From positions 37,800,341 through 37,864,340 of the forward strand of contig CM051038.1 of the NCBI GenBank assembly GCA_027627225.1: a stretch of DNA of 64,000 nt, given 5' to 3'. Below, piece by piece: positions 59,070 through 64,000 of the stretch; position 1 is the first letter of the stretch, and each line of letters begins with the position of its first letter. This DNA is from Congeria kusceri (taxonomy: Eukaryota > Mollusca > Bivalvia > Myida > Dreissenidae). The position numbers and the translations under genes are program-made. Below the pieces are notes generated by a model, which was given only the letters and a program-made list of their open reading frames with translations, was not told where the DNA came from and ran no database searches.

Positions 59070-59235
59070 TTTGGCTGCTAATTAATGAAAGCGATTGCAA
59101 CAACAGGACGTTATCTAGGGTGGAACGCACGATATAAGCTGATCACTCCAAACTGTTACATTTTGACCATAATCAGGTTGAGTTATTGTTTGTGGCACTT
59201 TAGGCCGGTGTCAGTAGGAGTAGCATTGTAGGCGT
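59070..59235 (+). repeat. Degraded copy of the 7410/12608 dispersed repeat
   Basis: GGCTGCTAATTAA, AAGCGA, CAAACTGT, then GTTGAGTTATTGTTTGTGGC align in order with 7438-7570. The 73-codon frame is destroyed by indels and stops. Confidence 0.6.
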
Positions 59236-59950
59236 GATCAAGATATTGGAAATTCCCTAACATTTCCGCACGCTAAAAGTCTGAATTTTAAATTCGCCAA
59301 TTTTTTGACAGGCAGAAATATACACTTATACAGTATTTAGGGTTCGTTTATCTGGATCATCCAAGCAACTCCCTGTATATATATACATTTTTAATCAGAG
59401 TCTCCATTTTATTAAAGGAAAATATTATCAACAACAAAGAAACAAGCTTTGTCACAGGAGGTAATGTATGCCACAAAAACATATGCTTGTCAGAGGAACG
59501 CAACACATTGTCAATTTCAACGAACAATTAAGCCATTTAAAACCATGAGTCATTATAATAAACACCTGTTAAAACTAAGAAGAGTGACAGTGTGACATGA
59601 TCAATTAGCCAGTCTTCCAAAACTGCAAGCTGTTGGCTTAAGCCACAGCAACGGTGTCGCTTTGACTTCAAATGTATAAGTTTATTGTGACTGCCGAACT
59701 GCGGCTAGAGTCTAGCAGTTTGTAGCTGAAAAGCGTGCAACATGCATAGCATGTGGTAGGTGTCAAAAAACTTGTCATTTTGTTGCATTGGATACATTGG
59801 AGATTTTAATTTGGGGTGAATTAAATAGACCTGTCTTGGATATAAAATGTAGTGTAACTTGAATATTTGTTGCTGTATTTTGGACACAGTAAAGTCCTCA
59901 GTCTGGTGGGGTAAATATTACTGAACTTTGTAGTGTGTGTGGGTAAGAGC
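59236..59950. other. No supported feature
   Basis: No repeat family or coding frame recognised. The minus-strand frame 59705-59887 is unsupported. Confidence 0.4.
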
Positions 59951-60215
59951 CAGCCGCCCGATTAATTCAGATGGTAGAGCGCTGTGCTAGTGTTTCGGCA
60001 GTCGTGGGTTTGAGTCCCGCACCGGGCACACTTTTGCTCCCAGGTTTATTTTAATGGTGTCAGGAGTTTAAGGCAGGAGTGCCTGGAGTCGGCTTAAAAG
60101 GTTAATGGGAGGTGTGTAGTGTGCGTGGGTAAGTGCATGGGTAAGAACCAGCAGTCCATGTAGCTCAGATGGTAGAGCGCGATGCTAGTGTTCTTGAAGC
60201 AGCACCCAATGCACC
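59940..60215 (+). repeat. Two tandem tRNA-derived SINE-like units
   Basis: The first unit (about 59955-60030) has TAATTCAGATGGTAGAGCG and GGGTTTGAGTCCCGCACC, like polymerase III A and B boxes, with partly pairing ends GCCCGAT and ACCGGGC. The second (about 60155-60210) has TAGCTCAGATGGTAGAGCG but is broken before the B box. Both follow GTGCGTGGGTAAG-type leads. The anticodon stem does not fold well, so this is a SINE or tRNA relic, not a working tRNA gene. Confidence 0.6.
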
Positions 60216-60840
60216 AAAGAAAACTGGTCATGTAATCTCACAGCGATTTTTTCTTATAACTTCTACTGGTCCCATTCCCAATGCCAAATAGTTCATATTT
60301 CCTGTCCCAAAGCAGTGAAAACCCGTTTAACAACCTTTGAGTGTGAACTACACGTGCAATTTCGCCACGTGCATAGCAAGAGTAGGAACACAGCGTGTAT
60401 ATAAAATATGCGTGTAGATCTAACTCATCGATATGACCAACATTACAAAATAAATCAGGAATAAAACATTCAATCAAGAAATCCAAAACTTAAATTATGT
60501 TGTCCTAATTAAGTTGTTGTCACTGTTTTCCCCGCGATGGCCGCCGTGAACGGAAATGACATAACTCGGTTACATACCAGTATAATGTGACAACATTCGC
60601 GTTCCCTTTTGCAACCAATGTCCCGATACTGTTACAAAAACAACAACAAGTTTAAACAAGTCATATTTTTGGTAGTAGTCATTGGGAACAAGGCGACCTA
60701 CCGTGTACTCATATACGTTCACAACATTTACCAACATGGTATCATTGTATTTTCATAAGACAGTACAATGCGAATTATGCAAAATATAATCAAATTTACA
60801 CTTAAATTATAATGACATTTATCAATTAAATTTATTTATC
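60216..60840. other. No supported gene
   Basis: An ATG in good context at 60538 (GCGATGGCC) opens only 17 codons with no convincing donor. The minus-strand frame 60238-60486 is unsupported. Confidence 0.4.
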
Positions 60841-61252
60841 TATACTAATAGAAAAAAAGAAACTGGACATGTTTTCATTGCGTATTTTGATATGTTGTAA
60901 GATTTAAATATGGACCAGTTTGGTATCAAAATTTAGGATATACATTGGACTAATCAATAATTTTAATGCCTTTAAAAATTGACCAATCATTAAAACGTTG
61001 ACGTCATCCAAACGGAGCATTAGTGATTTAAAAGTTGCAAAGACGACCACAATACTTGTGTTTGATGTTTTCAAAGATTAAACACCGCCGTTTACTTTTT
61101 AATGATTGATCCATTTTTAGGGGCATTATAATTATGGATTAGTTTAATTTCTAACCTAAATTTTAATACCAAATTCAGTTTTATTAATTTCTAACAACAT
61201 ATAAACAATACGCATTGAAAACATGTCCAGTTTCTATTTTTCAATTAGTATA
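60841..61252. mobile_element. 412-bp palindromic MITE with about 155-bp arms
   Basis: The left arm (60841-60995) and right arm (61095-61252) are imperfect inverted repeats: AAACTGGACATGTTTTCA at about 60859 against TGAAAACATGTCCAGTTT at about 61216, ACCAATCATTAAAACG against TTTTTAATGATTGATC. Outer ends are TATACTAAT and ATTAGTATA. The central 95-100 bp (CGTTGACGTCATCC onward) is unpaired. TATA or TA is the likely target. There is no coding frame. Confidence 0.8.
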
Positions 61253-62131
61253 TTTGTAACATTCAACAAATTTCATAATTCATTAGAAAATCAACACAGA
61301 GTGACACGAAATATCTTTTAAAACAAGATATCTTGCGTCTATGGTAATTATGACATGAAGGAACGTAGATTAAACTTTCTACATAAATAAATATAAAACT
61401 GACAATTGTGTAACTAGGTTGTGTTGCTGTTGTTGTTGTTTTTTTTCATTTATATTCACGTATCCTTCGCATGACTGATTAGAATCGAACGACACAAAGG
61501 TCGCATACTAAATCATATTTTATCCCATCATCACGCATGCATTGACGAAATAACACCCTGTGGGATAAACTAAGCTATATCAGACACCTTTGTATCATGC
61601 CGATATCAGCATAGTGGAATCATAAAATGACGTCATTTTGTTTATTTTCATTTGATGTGTTTCGTGTTATTCCGGGATTTTCTTTCGTTTTATTTTCATA
61701 ATAAAGACAGAAAATAATGGGATAAATGGAACACCAGGTAAATGTTAAATATATATAAGTTTATTTACTCGGCACGAAAACCTAAACCACTCGGTAAGGC
61801 TCGTGGTTAAGGTTTGCTAAGTCTCGCTAAATAAACTTATCTGTATTCAACACTAACCTACTATTCTCTATATACTCCTCCTAACATATCATTATGTATT
61901 ATTACCTTAGTTTTGTTCGAATATAGCGTTAAATATGCCTGCTCTTTAATTTCTTAAGGATTGAAAATAATATTCAAGAGAAAGTTAATGTGTACATTTC
62001 ACACAGAAAATAATGAGTTGCCGGAATATAAATAAATACATAGAGCACTGGTACACGTATCAACACGGCACTGAGGGTATTCTTTTTTAACGTCAAATTT
62101 CTTTCCGAAATATGCAGACGCATTCAACTGT
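61253..62131. other. No supported feature
   Basis: TAAGTTTATTTACTCGG (about 61757) and TCGCTAAATAAACTTA (about 61824) form an approximate inverted repeat of about 85 bp span around CACTCGGTAAGGCTCG. Nothing else seen. Confidence 0.4.
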
Positions 62132-63423
62132 TAACAAGAAATTTCTTTAAAAAGACAATTACGGCGTTGAAGTTAATATTGAGATGTCATTTTTACCCTA
62201 AACATAATACAAGAGAGCCACGATGATCGGTCAGATGATTTCTCGGAAACTCAGATTTTTCGTTCCCCACATATATAAGGAGACTTCTCGGACGCCAGAT
62301 TTTTCGGACACCATGACAAGACTTCTCTGAACCCAAAATTAATTTGAGATTAATTAAATCATTATGGATATCTGTACCGTGAATCACCAATCATACCGTT
62401 CCATGTTTTCACCAGTGATGCATGAATTACTAAATAACTTACGTTAATATAATTGTTATATGAATTTGACAGGCAAGTTTAACAAATTAACAATGTAAGA
62501 AAATAATTGCGGGAATACATGAAAATTACATTGCTATTTTTAAATAATATACCAAACGTCCATCATGGAAGTTATCTAATACATTAGCAATTGGTCAAAC
62601 TATTTGGTCAAATAAGCATTTATACTGTGTATCCCAATGAAACGCAATCTTCAGGCAACATTCAGCGGATTTGAAATAATGATGGCTTCATTTTGATAAC
62701 ACAAACATAAAATTTAATACGACTACGGCTATTAAAAATTATATTCGGTATGAATATGATGTACCTACGGTTTCTGTGTATAATTAGTAATGATTGCGAA
62801 TAATGTATTTATGCTACGCAAAATGAAGTAAAAGTAACATGAATAACATCTCGACGTCACGATTCCGAGACTTCTTTCACCACATTTTATTTATAGAAAG
62901 AAGTAACATCTTTTTCGGCGTAGCTGTCTAAGATCACTTTTGATCCAGATTTATTGCAATAATTATGCAGCGGGAAAATTGAATGCCAATAGAATTGGGC
63001 AAATTTTCTAATTCTAGGAAATGCAAACTTCAAACAATGGTTTAATGTATACCAATAACTGTTGCATACTTTTGGGGATTAAAAATTTACATAATTGTTT
63101 ACATAAGCGGTTAAAATGAAGTTATAAACATATCTTTAACATATACTCTAGAACTGAGGCTAATTATGAACGTATTTTCTCATTGTATGCCATAAACAGA
63201 ATGCTATATTTATTCACGTAACGAAATAACTATTTTGTTTAGCCTACATTTATATGAGCGGTACGCTCTATAAATAGCAATTGTGCAATGTTCCCATTCA
63301 TAAATCTCATTCACAGTGTTACCGTTCCATGTAGCCCATTGATTCTAGCGAGTACATTCCAGAAACAGTAGTGTCATTCTAAAAATAGCGCGCGTAGCTA
63401 GCAACCTTTGTATAGCTGTGTTA
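62132..63423 (+). mobile_element. Relative of the 20263 element with its right half inverted
   Basis: It starts AACAAGAAATTTCTTTAAAA and follows 20263-21015 in the same direction to about 62905 (AGATTTTTCGGACACCATGA, TAACAATGTAAGAAAATAAT). It then continues as the reverse complement of 21200-21720: CGTAGCTGTCTAAGATCACT matches reversed AGTGATCTTAGACAGCTAAG, ending TAGCTAGCAACCTTTGTATAGC near 63415. The terminal GTCGCC hairpin and array units of the first copy are absent. Confidence 0.75.
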
Positions 63424-63459
63424 AAGACGTTCGCAACAATTTCGTCCATTGTTTTCGAA

Positions 63460-64000
63460 CTACAGATTTTCTTAAAATTTTTCACAGACATGTATCAATG
63501 TATCTAAAACAGTCTTAAAAAATAGGGGTCACCGGCCTTGTTCCTGAAATATTGGGTTTAAATACGCTACCTGTCGAAGCCCTTTTTTCAGTTTGTGTGA
63601 CTAGTAATGTTCAATTATATAAAGCGTTCATTTTCAAACAAGGACGGAGATTTTTAAATGCATCTTGGTTTTAATTTTTCGTTTGGCAATACCCAAGTGC
63701 AGTTTAATGATAAAACGCCCTTTATCTATAGTTACCATTTAAAAAATGACTTTTAATGGACACTTAATGAGGTTAATTGTGCATTGAATATGCCTTTGAA
63801 AACATCAATTCATAATCAAATATTCGAATATCTTTTGTTCCAAACGACAGGTTTTGTTAAAAAAAATCCATATACATGTGTCACTGTATACTGAAACTAA
63901 AACAGTGTTAAAAAATAGGGGTCACCGGCCTTTGTCCGGAAATATTAGGTTTTGAATACGGTACCTGTCGACGCAACTTTTTCAGTTCGGATTTTGTTAT
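63460..64000 (+). repeat. Two copies of a 393-bp-spaced repeat, cut by window end
   Basis: AATAGGGGTCACCGGCCTT occurs at 63521 and 63914, with matching flanks (AAAACAGT before; GAAATATT, GGT/GTTT, AATACG, TACCTGTCGA after). A longer array may continue past the window. Confidence 0.75.

Noticed and set aside
59955..60030. Functional tRNA gene
   Set aside because: A- and B-box-like motifs and partly pairing ends exist, but the D and anticodon stems do not fold properly and a broken second unit follows. SINE or relic is likelier.
60538..60591. First exon of a host gene (MAAVNGNDITRLH)
   Set aside because: Good ATG context but only 17 codons, no convincing donor and no recognisable continuation.

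Overview
The window is AT-rich, repeat-dominated animal DNA. It contains a spliced transposase gene with GT-AG junctions, 5'-truncated LINEs, tRNA-derived SINE-like pieces, MITEs, and more than a dozen families of tandem arrays whose units (about 135-180 bp) carry GACCTTGACC and/or GGGCCATAACTC. Arrays of this look are typical of bivalve mollusc genomes, so a bivalve (zebra-mussel-like) source is my best inference, not something the sequence proves. I find no convincing host protein-coding gene, rRNA or functional tRNA. Almost every short open frame is noise from repeats or antisense reading.

Layout. 1-2220: AT-rich, no gene. 2221-4450: a MITE-like repeat and two small arrays. 4737-13700: array-bearing element inside a roughly 2.8 kb direct tandem duplication (about 5713-8530 and 8510-13700), the second copy split by LINE 3' ends (10188-12598). 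13605-16070: a large array with an 845-bp higher-order repeat. 18056-26694: several array families and a 2.2 kb element (20263-22428) whose partially inverted relative lies at 62132-63423. 26696-30619: a nearly complete hAT-type DNA transposon with terminal inverted repeats, 6-bp target duplication, and a two-exon transposase interrupted by one frameshift. 31080-38818: further arrays and a mosaic duplication. 38830-43420: a second segmental duplication, with a 1344-bp array element inserted in one copy only. 43947-44596: a TA-flanked pogo/Tigger-like MITE. 45075-45690: a 46-bp minisatellite. 47211-49975: arrays, with a 1181-bp DNA element (48713-49893) in one array unit flanked by a 6-bp duplication. 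50174-50954: a third candidate with the 6-bp signature. 52196-57915: arrays, with three-level nesting (array unit, Tigger-like MITE, minus-strand LINE). 59070-61252: SINE-like repeats and a palindromic MITE. 62132-64000: the inverted-half relative and a 393-bp-spaced repeat.

How it fits together. The region is layered mobile elements. Insertions into tandem units or into one copy of a duplication leave recognisable empty sites, so their order can be read directly. The most notable items are the hAT element with its 6-bp duplications, the shared cap-array-hairpin design of otherwise unrelated array families, and the dense nuclear-receptor-like sites (TGACCTTGA, TGACCTTTGACCT) those arrays carry.
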